Assembly (NCBI RefSeq): GCF_013300725.1
Contig: NZ_JAAIMM010000031.1
Coordinates: forward strand, 1 to 38,868
DNA from: Allocoprococcus comes
GTDB lineage: Bacteria > Bacillota > Clostridia > Lachnospirales > Lachnospiraceae
Direction of reading: 5' to 3'
Length of the DNA: 38,868 nucleotides
In this document: piece by piece, positions 16,919 through 23,465 of the stretch
Layout of the letters: each line of letters opens with the position of its first letter
Position numbering within the stretch: the stretch's first letter is position 1
Made by a program: the position numbers and the translations under genes
Notes under the pieces: generated by a model
Seen by the model: the letters and a program-made list of their open reading frames with translations, nothing else
Databases searched by the model: none
Told to the model about the DNA's origin: nothing

Positions 16919-17269
16919 TCACCAGGCACCATCTGTAACGTTCGTTTTAAGGCTTTGCTGACACCTTGATAATTCATTTAATGTTCGATTGCTTTTGGCC
17001 GCATTACAGCAGTAATGAGCCGCCTGCAGGTTGTTCCAGTCCTGTGCTGCCGCTTCACGTGAGCTATAGCCAAACTCACGCCACCTTGACACCGGTTTGA
17101 TTTCATCTATTACGAAAGACAATGGATGATTACTGTCACTTGGTTCATCATAATGTATCGGACCTAGCCTGCCTCTGCATATTCCACACTCACCGCCTAT
17201 TGCTTTCAGTCTTGCTCGGTGCTTTCTTCTTAGGTTGCCGTTCGCGCTTCTAGGGTTTCCTGCTGCCAT
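16919..17269 (-). CDS. HNH endonuclease adjacent to terminase
   Basis: A 116-residue nuclease. C28xxC31 starts the zinc knuckle. FVIDEIKPVSRW (D55, E56) takes the place of the first HNH histidine pair. WNNLQAAHYCCNAAKSN gives N80, H85 and the CC pair at 87-88. This DEI-type HNH is typical of genes next to TerS, where it assists cos cleavage together with terminase. The N-terminus (about 1-22) is strongly basic. It is the first gene of the packaging block and lies 25 bases past the tRNA. Confidence 0.88.
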   Translation of the reverse strand: MAAGNPRSANGNLRRKHRARLKAIGGECGICRGRLGPIHYDEPSDSNHPLSFVIDEIKPVSRWREFGYSSREAAAQDWNNLQAAHYCCNAAKSNRTLNELSRCQQSLKTNVTDGAW

Positions 17270-17293
17270 ATATTTTTACCTTCTGTTCTACGA

Positions 17294-17365
17294 TGGACCA
17301 TACATGAATCGAACATGTGACATACCGCTTATGAGGCGGTCGATCTACCACTGATCTAATGGTCC
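17294..17365 (-). tRNA. tRNA with CAT anticodon, probably tRNA-Ile2 (AUA-reading) rather than Met
   Basis: A complete 72-base cloverleaf without encoded CCA. The acceptor is GGACCAT paired with ATGGTCC plus discriminator A; the D stem is GATC/GATC; the anticodon arm is ACCGC-CTCATAA-GCGGT; the T arm is ACATG-TTCGATT-CATGT. The CTCATAA loop and GGACC acceptor match the usual tRNA-Ile2, whose CAT is converted by lysidine to read AUA. The elongator Met loop in Bacillus-type bacteria is different. It is no initiator (paired first base, no GGG/CCC arm). The 130 bases upstream hold no gene and are AT-rich, and may include the late promoter. Confidence 0.9.
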
Positions 17366-17498
17366 GTATTATTGTCGGCTTATGTATGCTAAAGAAAGGT
17401 TCAAAAAAATTCAATCACAACAAACATCAAGGGGGTTTTTATATATAAATCCTGAAAAGAGCAAGCCGCCTAATCTCTTCCCGGAATTTATAGCAAAT

Positions 17499-17526
17499 AA
17501 AAAAGGCGATCTGTAATTAGACCACC
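17499..17526 (-). terminator. Intrinsic terminator downstream of the 75-residue gene
   Basis: In minus orientation GGTGGTCT, loop AATTAC, AGATCGCC (two G-U pairs) is followed by TTTTTT. It is the second of two terminators between 17,499 and 17,575. Confidence 0.65.
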
Positions 17527-17554
17527 TCCAATTCTGCTTTATTTTATGCATTAG

Positions 17555-17575
17555 AAAAGCACCTCGGAGGGTGCT
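17555..17575 (-). terminator. Intrinsic terminator just after the 75-residue gene
   Basis: AGCACC, loop of six, GGTGCT followed by TTTTC in minus orientation, ten bases beyond the stop of the 17,585 gene. Confidence 0.65.
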
Positions 17576-17584
17576 GTAACTTTT

Positions 17585-17812
17585 TTACTCTTGTATCACA
17601 GATGCAATCTCACCAAAAAGTTCCGATAATTCTAAACATTCTTTCTTTGTAAGCTGATGAGAAAAATAATCGTCACACTGTTCATTTAAATAAAATTTAT
17701 TATTTTTTAAACATATCGAAAATATCCTATCTTCCTTCATCCTATCTAATAAACACTTATGCCGATTTAATAACTTCTGTCCATTCACAAGCTCCACCTC
17801 ACAAGATTTCAT
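17585..17812 (-). CDS. 75-residue accessory protein, unknown
   Basis: Starts MKSCEVELVNGQKLLNRHKC and ends with an acidic helix (ELSELFGEIASVIQE). No family is recognised. It has two CHxx-like stretches and no membrane segment. It overlaps the 150-residue gene by 14 bases and is followed at once by two terminators, so the pair makes one short transcript. Codon use is more AT-rich than the neighbouring packaging genes, suggesting separate acquisition. A regulator, immunity or co-factor role for its partner is possible but not shown. Confidence 0.6.
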   Translation of the reverse strand: MKSCEVELVNGQKLLNRHKCLLDRMKEDRIFSICLKNNKFYLNEQCDDYFSHQLTKKECLELSELFGEIASVIQE

Positions 17813-18251
17813 AATATTCTTTTATAATATTTACTATATCCGACATCGTAACAAAAACATTTTTCCCTTCAAAATTATTTTTATAATTTGCTCTTTGTTT
17901 TTCTTTGCTATCCCATACATCAACTTCATCCAACGATAGCCAGATAAAATGTGTTCCATAATCATACGGATAATCATATGGATATGTGTGTCCTTTTGCC
18001 TCATGAGCTTTTATAAAAGTTCTATTATGTTTTAAACAATTATTAGCAAATCGTAACCCAGAAAATATTTTCTTATGTTCATCCTTTATTTGTTTTTCAG
18101 GAATACGGTCAATACAGTCTGTAACCCAATGAAGCGCAGTTCCAATGGCAAAAAAGCATTCTTTGTCATCAGCATCCTCCGCTGCTACTTTTGAAATATA
18201 ATTTACAGTCTTTTGTGCACTATACAATAGCATCTGTTTGTTTTCAAACAT
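17799..18251 (-). CDS. 150-residue accessory protein, possibly HEPN-like
   Basis: Starts MFENKQMLLYSAQKTVNYIS; the ATG at 18,251 is chosen for GGAGG seven bases upstream. It is mostly helical, with ECFFAIGTALHWVTDCIDRI and GLRFANNCLKHNRTFI. The order resembles all-helical HEPN-type proteins, and RFANNCLKHN carries an Arg and His spaced somewhat wider than the classical RxxxxxH motif, so nuclease activity is doubtful. A HTYPYDYPYDYG stretch follows and shares 18 exact bases with the Dit gene. It is flanked by a terminator on each side. Defence, exclusion or regulation are all conceivable; none is shown. Confidence 0.6.
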   Translation of the reverse strand: MFENKQMLLYSAQKTVNYISKVAAEDADDKECFFAIGTALHWVTDCIDRIPEKQIKDEHKKIFSGLRFANNCLKHNRTFIKAHEAKGHTYPYDYPYDYGTHFIWLSLDEVDVWDSKEKQRANYKNNFEGKNVFVTMSDIVNIIKEYYEIL

Positions 18252-18319
18252 TTTCCTTCCTCCGTTCTTCACTTTAAAACCTATTTCCATAATACCTTCT
18301 TATGCGACATTACGCAACG

Positions 18320-18348
18320 AAAAAGACACCCAGCAATACCAGGTGTCT
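18320..18348 (-). terminator. Intrinsic terminator after the late regulator operon
   Basis: In minus orientation AGACACC and GGTGTCT arms flank an 11-base loop and are followed by TTTTCG. It ends the early transcript before the accessory pair. Confidence 0.75.
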
Positions 18349-18449
18349 CTTCATGGTTTTAAATACTTACGATCGGAGAACTGTGAAAATGCCACAATAC
18401 CGAGAAGTTTTCTTGTTCGCTTCTCGATGATATCATAATACCATATATT

Positions 18450-18902
18450 CTACTGACATTCACTGACATCTTTTTCCGGAAGTCGAAAGTTCGCCAGTGC
18501 TTTACCGTGGATTCTGTAGATCTGACGTTCCGAGAATTTCATCTTCTCCGCAATCTCCCACCAATCCAATCCACGGATGTAGTAGTAGAACAACACATCT
18601 TTTTCATTCTCACTTCGCAATCTCTTGATACGTCTTACGATCTCCTGATACTCCACCATGCGCTTATATCGCTCTTCTATCAGCTCTGCCTCCATCTTGT
18701 CAAGCTCTGCCGCATAACTAGATAGATCGCTCTGACTGCTGCTATGTGGCATCCCGTCATTGTTCAGTGATGGCGATATCTTCATTGAACGAAGCTCTGC
18801 AATTTCCGCATTAATTCTGTGGATTCTCCGCACATGAAAGCGGTACTGCCTCAGATATTCTTTCTTCTTTTTGTTTTCTTCCTTTACTGCTTCTGACTGC
18901 AC
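18450..18902 (-). CDS. Sigma-70 region-4-like late transcription regulator (DUF1492/ArpU-RinA type)
   Basis: A 150-residue protein. The first 95 residues form charged helices, including SYAAELDKMEAELIEERYKR. The C-terminal part, SENEKDVLFYYYIRGLDWWE followed by IAEKMKFSERQIYRIHGKAL, is a region-4-like helix-turn-helix. Proteins of this type at the end of the early operon switch on late genes. GTG start with GGAGG eight bases upstream. It overlaps the previous gene by 19 bases. The likely targets are promoters in the gene-poor stretch 17,366-17,498 upstream of tRNA and packaging genes. Confidence 0.85.
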   Translation of the reverse strand: MQSEAVKEENKKKKEYLRQYRFHVRRIHRINAEIAELRSMKISPSLNNDGMPHSSSQSDLSSYAAELDKMEAELIEERYKRMVEYQEIVRRIKRLRSENEKDVLFYYYIRGLDWWEIAEKMKFSERQIYRIHGKALANFRLPEKDVSECQ

Positions 18903-19075
18903 CTAAACGTCCTCCCCGTCTTTTTGTCTCGTATCTCCACCAGCTCGAAGCCCAACAGGCTTGCGATATCATGCAAGGCTTTTAACGCATCTTTGGTGTG
19001 CTTCGATACCTTGTATGCATCACTGATCGCTTTACCGGCAGTCGGATCACGATAGCCTTCCTGGTTTTTATACAA
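18884..19075 (-). CDS. 63-residue conserved phage protein
   Basis: Starts at a TTG with AAGGTGAT six bases before it. The MYKNQEGYRDPTAGKAISDA line is a recurrent N-terminus among Lachnospiraceae phage proteins placed before the DUF1492 regulator. Residues 30-60 form a helix-strand unit ending in a basic tail (KKTGRTFRCSQKQ). No function is known. The 19-base overlap with the regulator indicates co-translation. Confidence 0.75.
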   Translation of the reverse strand: MYKNQEGYRDPTAGKAISDAYKVSKHTKDALKALHDIASLLGFELVEIRDKKTGRTFRCSQKQ

Positions 19076-19094
19076 TGTTTCATCACCTTCTCTG

Positions 19095-19220
19095 CTACTC
19101 TATCATTGCCGGAATGAACAGCGCCCATAAGCACCACGCCGATCCCGTCCATTTCATTCCAATAATTACTGCAACTGTCGTAATTATCCATGCAAGTATC
19201 TTTGTATATTTATCTTCCAT
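19095..19220 (-). CDS. 41-residue membrane protein
   Basis: A short gene in TAATG overlap with the DUF551 stop. It encodes MEDKYTKILAWIITTVAVII then GMKWTGSAWCLWALFIPAMIE. Two hydrophobic segments (9-20 and 29-40) flank a basic turn. A one-base-spaced start, absence of a frame break and the membrane pattern, also seen in related phages, support a real gene. Function is unknown. Confidence 0.6.
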   Translation of the reverse strand: MEDKYTKILAWIITTVAVIIGMKWTGSAWCLWALFIPAMIE

Positions 19221-19444
19221 TATCCTTTATACCTTTCCGGAAGCGGCATCCACGCCACAACCTTATACGGTTCTCCCTGTTCATCGAACCAGACACCTGT
19301 CTGGGAATAATACAATGTTGTTGCCTTATCTGCTCCCTCGATCGTGACCAGAAACTCCGCTGCATACGCACTTCTGACATATGATTCTATGAACTCCCGT
19401 TGATCTGGAAGTCGATCTGCTGTTGAAATCCACTTATCTGTCAT
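19220..19444 (-). CDS. DUF551-type phage protein
   Basis: A 74-residue protein. WISTADRLPDQREF at the start and VVAWMPLPERYKG at the end are the two ends of the DUF551 signature; the middle holds an FLVTIEGADKATTLYYSQTG strand pair. The family is frequent in phages of Gram-positive and enteric bacteria and has no assigned function. It begins in an ATGA overlap with the Lar-like gene and ends in a TAATG overlap with the 41-residue protein. Confidence 0.82.
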   Translation of the reverse strand: MTDKWISTADRLPDQREFIESYVRSAYAAEFLVTIEGADKATTLYYSQTGVWFDEQGEPYKVVAWMPLPERYKG

Positions 19445-19794
19445 TCATTCCTTCCACCTTTCACAATTTCTATCACCTTTTCATAAGCATCCAGGGTGCA
19501 ACGCTCGGAATACTCGTAAGCTGTTCCTTTACTTTCACCCAAACGTATGATTGCTTTTGATCGTTCCGCCTCAAGCTGTTCTTCGACCTTATCCATTTCA
19601 CGTTTTTTTCTCCTGTTCCATCCGCTTATTGCTTTTTCTTCAGAGTAAGAATTTCCGGCTTTAGCAAAGCAATTTCTGCATTGTACCCAATATACTTCAT
19701 CCTCGATTCCAAGTCTAAAATTTATTGGAGCTTGATATATTTCTCCTTTCCCACCGCAAAACGGGCATGGCTTTAATTGCTCATTATGTTTCAT
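19441..19794 (-). CDS. Lar-like restriction alleviation / zinc-ribbon protein
   Basis: A 117-residue protein. KPCPFCGGKGEIY near residue 8 and VQCRNCFAKAGNSYSEEKAI with SGWNRR near 37-60 are the Lar family signature: two CxxC knuckles and a Ser-Gly-Trp-Asn-Arg-Arg tail. Lar-type proteins can modify host type I restriction; here that is inference. After residue 60 there is an extra helical part (EQLEAERSKAIIRLG) absent from the shortest Lar proteins. The ATG at 19,794 follows AGGAGG at eight bases. Confidence 0.82.
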   Translation of the reverse strand: MKHNEQLKPCPFCGGKGEIYQAPINFRLGIEDEVYWVQCRNCFAKAGNSYSEEKAISGWNRRKKREMDKVEEQLEAERSKAIIRLGESKGTAYEYSERCTLDAYEKVIEIVKGGRNE

Positions 19795-19969
19795 TTTTCT
19801 TGTCCTCCTGTATATGCCGCATTGCATATTGCAGTCCATCCATAAACCCAGTATAGTTGCTATTGACTTTCAATATCTTTTCGTTTGTTTCCTTTGCCAT
19901 TTCCTTGGCTTTATTTTCCATTTTGGACTTAAAATACTCATATTCTCTTTTATTCATTTCATTTACCAT
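19784..19969 (-). CDS. 61-residue helical protein, unknown
   Basis: Begins MVNEMNKREYEYFKSKMENK and ends IQEDKKNET. It is almost wholly charged helix with a short hydrophobic patch (GFMDGLQYAM). Two ATGs, four codons apart, are possible starts; neither has a strong ribosome site, so translation may be coupled to the gene 9 bases upstream. It overlaps the Lar-like gene by 11 bases. No family recognised. Confidence 0.6.
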   Translation of the reverse strand: MVNEMNKREYEYFKSKMENKAKEMAKETNEKILKVNSNYTGFMDGLQYAMRHIQEDKKNET

Positions 19970-19978
19970 CCCATGTCG

Positions 19979-20326
19979 TTACGGTAGTTCGATTTCATTA
20001 TCTTTCTCTCCTTTCAACGTCCCCAATACATTCACACCAACTTCCCTCTCCAACTCCTCATTCATCAGCTGAAAATACTCTTCGTCCTTCTGTGCAAAAT
20101 GCATCTGGTGTAAAACAAATTCCAGATATTTCAAAACTCCCTTTCTCTTGCAATGGTAGTTCCGGTATAGGTAATCTACACTGATCAGCAGAAAACAGTT
20201 CATTGCCTCTGCTGTGTGCTTGTCCAATTCCTTCTGGCGTTCCTTTTGGAACTCCGGACTATCCATGATTTCTTTGATCTGCTTTCGGAGCTTATGTTTC
20301 TTTAGCTGCTTATCTGCCCAACTCAT
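19979..20326 (-). CDS. 115-residue conserved early phage protein, unknown
   Basis: MSWADKQLKKHKLRKQIKEI begins a helical protein with a central CFLLISVDYLYRNYHCKRKG line and HQMHFAQKDEEYFQLMNEEL later. It resembles proteins found in the same place in related prophages, but I know no function. It starts in an ATGA overlap with the HTH gene. No membrane segment, catalytic motif or zinc site is seen. Confidence 0.7.
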   Translation of the reverse strand: MSWADKQLKKHKLRKQIKEIMDSPEFQKERQKELDKHTAEAMNCFLLISVDYLYRNYHCKRKGVLKYLEFVLHQMHFAQKDEEYFQLMNEELEREVGVNVLGTLKGEKDNEIELP

Positions 20327-20667
20327 TCATAAAATCCTTTCATCTTCCGCTTTGACACTGCGTTACCCTTCTGATACACACTGCATTCTTCCACGGAGCA
20401 TTTTCTGCTGTGACCTGTTATCTCGATATAAGAACAGCCAGCTCCCTTTGTATTTCCTGTTGCCCGGAACATACAGGTCCTGCATTTGTGCCGGTCCGCA
20501 TTACTGGCTGTTTTGCTCTCTGGCTTTGGCTTCTTGCACTTATCCGGATTCAACCAGGAATACACAGTACTGTATTTTGCATCGATCATCCTTGCAATCT
20601 CTGCCGCACCTTTTCCTTCTTTTGCCAGTTCCAGAGCTTTCTCCCTTTTATTTTCTGCCGGAATCAC
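20323..20667 (-). CDS. HTH and zinc-binding protein
   Basis: A 114-residue protein. Residues 8-39 (REKALELAKEGKGAAEIARM, then KYSTVYSWL) form a resolvase-type helix-turn-helix. The C-terminal half carries cysteines C62, C65, C78 and C90/C95 around CRTCMFRA and CSYIEITGHS, a likely zinc module. It should bind DNA; regulation of early genes is an inference. The start is a GTG four bases inside the preceding gene with a weak ribosome site. The frame also stays open upstream, across a C8 tract, into the frame of the preceding gene if one frame change occurs. Confidence 0.75.
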   Translation of the reverse strand: MIPAENKREKALELAKEGKGAAEIARMIDAKYSTVYSWLNPDKCKKPKPESKTASNADRHKCRTCMFRATGNTKGAGCSYIEITGHSRKCSVEECSVYQKGNAVSKRKMKGFYE

Positions 20668-20966
20668 TTCTGGATCCGGCTCTGTGAGGGGGGGGTACTT
20701 CCGTCCTTCTCCGTTATCTCTTCCGGTGCTACTTCTCTGTTACAGTCATCTGTTCCTTTCTGCTCTACCATTTCAGCTACTGCCTGTGCAAATTCCGGAT
20801 TGTGATATGCCGGAACGTTTACCAGAAAATGATTTTCTTCCTGTTCCAGGATGTCCGACAATAACCGAACATCCATACTGCCATCATCCTTTGTCCATAA
20901 TACCGTCACTGGTTTACCTTTTATGTAGTCTGCCAATGTATCTTTCAATGTCTTTTCTATCAGCAT
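20664..20966 (-). CDS. 100-residue early phage protein with C8 tract, unknown
   Basis: Starts MLIEKTLKDTLADYIKGKPV behind GGAGG. The folded-looking part ends near residue 70. The tail, REVAPEEITEKDGSTPPSQS, passes through eight consecutive C (20,688-20,695) and stops shortly after. The strand-helix pattern TVLWTKDDGSMDVRLLSDIL fits a small regulatory fold. No family recognised. The C8 tract could fuse it to the HTH gene by slippage. Confidence 0.65.
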   Translation of the reverse strand: MLIEKTLKDTLADYIKGKPVTVLWTKDDGSMDVRLLSDILEQEENHFLVNVPAYHNPEFAQAVAEMVEQKGTDDCNREVAPEEITEKDGSTPPSQSRIQK

Positions 20967-21163
20967 GATTCTTTTTCCTCCCAGTATTCTATTACATATT
21001 CTGTCTTTCCTCTGCTCGAAGACTTACTTCCTGTATCTGTTACAATCCTTCCGATCCTGACTGAGTATCCCGCCTTTAACAACAACGTTGCTACCTTGAG
21101 TCGATCTTCTTCATTCCATTGTACAGATCCTTTTCTGATACTGCGAATTACATTTCTACTCAT
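20960..21163 (-). CDS. 67-residue conserved phage protein, unknown
   Basis: Start MSRNVIRSIRKGSVQWNEED chosen because GGAGG lies seven bases upstream. It is a small mixed protein with KVATLLLKAGYSVRIGRIV and an end EYVIEYWEEKESC. This resembles short proteins common in this position in Firmicutes phages. It has no catalytic motif. It overlaps both neighbours by 7-8 bases. Confidence 0.7.
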   Translation of the reverse strand: MSRNVIRSIRKGSVQWNEEDRLKVATLLLKAGYSVRIGRIVTDTGSKSSSRGKTEYVIEYWEEKESC

Positions 21164-21362
21164 GCGCCATCCTCCATTCATCATGTAGAGTCTGTACCCT
21201 GCCGCTGAACCAAATCAGTAAACCACAGATATCTGGTTGATTGTCATATTTCTTCATCATGGCTTCCATGTTCTGATTCCATAATGCCATATTATGATTT
21301 GATAGATATTTTTTATAAATTCCCCAGCAATCATTGTAAATTGCCTTGATGCGTTCCTCCAT
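21156..21362 (-). CDS. 68-residue conserved phage protein, unknown
   Basis: MEERIKAIYNDCWGIYKKYL then WNQNMEAMMKKYDNQPDICG: a helical protein with two Trp-rich turns. AAGGAGG precedes the ATG and itself follows a GGTAAC-containing repeat region. It recurs in related phages just after the replication helicase. No function is known. Confidence 0.7.
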   Translation of the reverse strand: MEERIKAIYNDCWGIYKKYLSNHNMALWNQNMEAMMKKYDNQPDICGLLIWFSGRVQTLHDEWRMAHE

Positions 21363-21373
21363 ACATCCTCCTT

Positions 21374-21585
21374 GTTACCGCATGTTACCATTTTCTTTAT
21401 CCTGTTACCGTCTTCAGGAAACCGCTGAACCCATTGAAAATACTGCGTTTCAAGCATTTTTCGGAGTGAAGTTACCGAGTTACCACACGTTTTCCCATAT
21501 AGAAGAAAATATTTTTCTCACTTTCACATATTTTTTTCTTCTCTATAAGGGTGAATTTTGCCCGGTAACTTGGGTAACGGGTAAC
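21374..21585. repeat. Inverted GTTACC iteron cluster around an AT-rich dyad; possible phage replication origin
   Basis: The only gene-free gap inside the replication block holds eight copies of a hexamer: GTTACC at 21,374, 21,384, 21,404, 21,471 and 21,479, and its complement GGTAAC at 21,564, 21,573 and 21,580. Between the two clusters is an AT-rich stretch with an imperfect dyad (TATAGAAGAAAA near 21,498; TTTTCTTCTCTATA ending 21,547). It lies directly after the DUF927 helicase gene. Iterons plus an AT-rich unwinding element suggest an origin; an operator array is the alternative. Confidence 0.5.
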
Positions 21586-21587
21586 TT

Positions 21588-23465
21588 TTACTTAAATGGC
21601 AGTTCTTCCTGCTCGTATTTATCCATTGTTTCCACCGGTTCAAACCCATCCTTATCGATGTTATCGTTCAGCCGCAGGAATACACACCTGATTGGATTGC
21701 CATCTACCTTTTTTACTTTCGTCATGCGTCCGCCCTGTGTCTCAATCAGACCTTTACGATCCGCCCAGGACAAAAAAGCTTTGTCAGAGAATCCTCCACT
21801 CTTGCATAACTCCTTGAACGCCTGGTTGTAAATTATAGCAACTCCCTTTTCAAGCGTTCCCCATTTTTCCACTTTCGTGTCCATATCAAAGCGCTGATTG
21901 TTCATGGCAATCTTGTCCTGCAGATATCGATAGCAGCGCTCATTGTCACTCAGATCATTCCTGTTGATCAGAACAGTTTTCGCCTGCTCAATCGTAATAT
22001 ATTCTCCATCCCGGAACAGATAATCTGTCGCGACTTTATCTGCAACCAATAAAATCGACAGTGACAGGCTTTGTTTCTGCATGGCTTCATCATCTTTTAA
22101 TTCACGCATAAACTCTTTCTGCATCTGATGCAGTTTTTCCTTGCCAATCCCTTTTAGGATCTCTATGTACCTTTTCCCGGCCAGACCATAATTTTTCTTC
22201 ACGATCTCTGCAGTCTCTTGCGGATCCACATACACATTATCCTTGCATTCTACTTCCAGAATACGGTTGATGGCTCCGCCCTGGGACACATAAGAATTAA
22301 GTGGACGTTCTCCATTTGTCAGAATACAGTTCTTCCATCGATTCTCTCTGGTGATTCCAAGCTCTTTGTTAGATCTGCTCTTTCCCTTTCCAGAGCACAT
22401 ATCATAAACCATTCCTTCAAAGTTATCCCGGATACGGCTGCTCGTCTTACTTGTATCATCCAAAACCATTGGCAGATGATTCAGCATGTCTGCTTTTGCT
22501 TCCAATGCTACTTCTGTCGTCTTAAAATCTCCGATATATGCCGATTCATCCGGATTCGCCCAGATAGACGTTGCGACCATCAGCGATACCGTTTTACCGC
22601 CCTCTGTTTCTCCCCAGAGATCTACGATAAACGGAAGTCCACCCAAGAGACTAACCAGAACACTTGCAAATGATGCAGCCATCATAAACTTAATCTCCAG
22701 GCGCTTTGTCTTTCGGAGTTTCAGCATATGACTCTGCCAGATTTTCCAGTTGCCACGTTCTGAAACACTCTCATAAGCCTGCCGGAATCGCTGATCGCCA
22801 TCAAATACAATCTCTGTATCATAGGGAATAAACTGATCCTTAATCCATCCGAGCTTACTGGTGGAATACTGCACTTTAATATGGCTATCATTCATATTTT
22901 CAACATCTGACAGAAACCGGACCAGTAGCTTTGCGTTTTCAGATGTAACAGAAATTCCACGTCCAGAAAGCGCCACGATCTTACTGGCAGATGTCACCAT
23001 CGTTTTCGGAACAATGATCTCATCCCATCGTCCATTTCGCTTGTATGCAATCTTGATCTGTTCTTCACCTGTCTCCAGATTCTTCATTCGTTCTACCGGA
23101 AGAATGGGATGATAACAGGCGACCGCATCCACCTGGCTGTCATTCTGTGCATATACGCCATCTTCACCGGCAATCCATGCACCGCAAAACATATTGTCAT
23201 AAGGTCCGAGAAAGTTCGTCCATTTGTCAAGCATCGTAATTGGTTTCTTGCGTTCTTTCTGCTTCATTTCACGGTCAACTCTCTTGTATGCCTTGAGAAG
23301 TTCTTCGAATTTTTTCTTCACACCAAGCTCTGCAGCTCGATCAGTAAGTGATAGGATCATGCGAGCCTTGTATATTTCGTCTTCCTGTTCAAATATTTCT
23401 TGAAAGATTTTTTCTGCCAATATGCTGTCTTTGTCCAGCTTTGCCAATAGCTCCATGATTTTCAC
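21588..23465 (-). CDS. DUF927 phage replication helicase/ATPase
   Basis: A 625-residue protein. The N-terminal 100 residues are helical. The DUF927 region (about 100-400) includes VDLWGETEGGKT, a Walker A at 285-292, and LPMVLDDTSK, a Walker B at about 331-340, followed by an NFEGMVYDMCSGKGKSR arginine-rich sensor region. The fold is that of a superfamily 3-like ATPase that unwinds DNA at the origin. It follows the CHC2 zinc-finger gene and may act with it as a split primase-helicase. The GTG start at 23,465 overlaps the preceding stop (GTGA); an ATG three codons on is also possible. Confidence 0.88.
   Translation of the reverse strand: MKIMELLAKLDKDSILAEKIFQEIFEQEDEIYKARMILSLTDRAAELGVKKKFEELLKAYKRVDREMKQKERKKPITMLDKWTNFLGPYDNMFCGAWIAGEDGVYAQNDSQVDAVACYHPILPVERMKNLETGEEQIKIAYKRNGRWDEIIVPKTMVTSASKIVALSGRGISVTSENAKLLVRFLSDVENMNDSHIKVQYSTSKLGWIKDQFIPYDTEIVFDGDQRFRQAYESVSERGNWKIWQSHMLKLRKTKRLEIKFMMAASFASVLVSLLGGLPFIVDLWGETEGGKTVSLMVATSIWANPDESAYIGDFKTTEVALEAKADMLNHLPMVLDDTSKTSSRIRDNFEGMVYDMCSGKGKSRSNKELGITRENRWKNCILTNGERPLNSYVSQGGAINRILEVECKDNVYVDPQETAEIVKKNYGLAGKRYIEILKGIGKEKLHQMQKEFMRELKDDEAMQKQSLSLSILLVADKVATDYLFRDGEYITIEQAKTVLINRNDLSDNERCYRYLQDKIAMNNQRFDMDTKVEKWGTLEKGVAIIYNQAFKELCKSGGFSDKAFLSWADRKGLIETQGGRMTKVKKVDGNPIRCVFLRLNDNIDKDGFEPVETMDKYEQEELPFK

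Noticed and set aside
16740-16922. Sixty-residue frame over the cos candidate
   Set aside because: It overlaps TerS in another frame, has no ribosome site and reads through the GC-rich region without any protein pattern.
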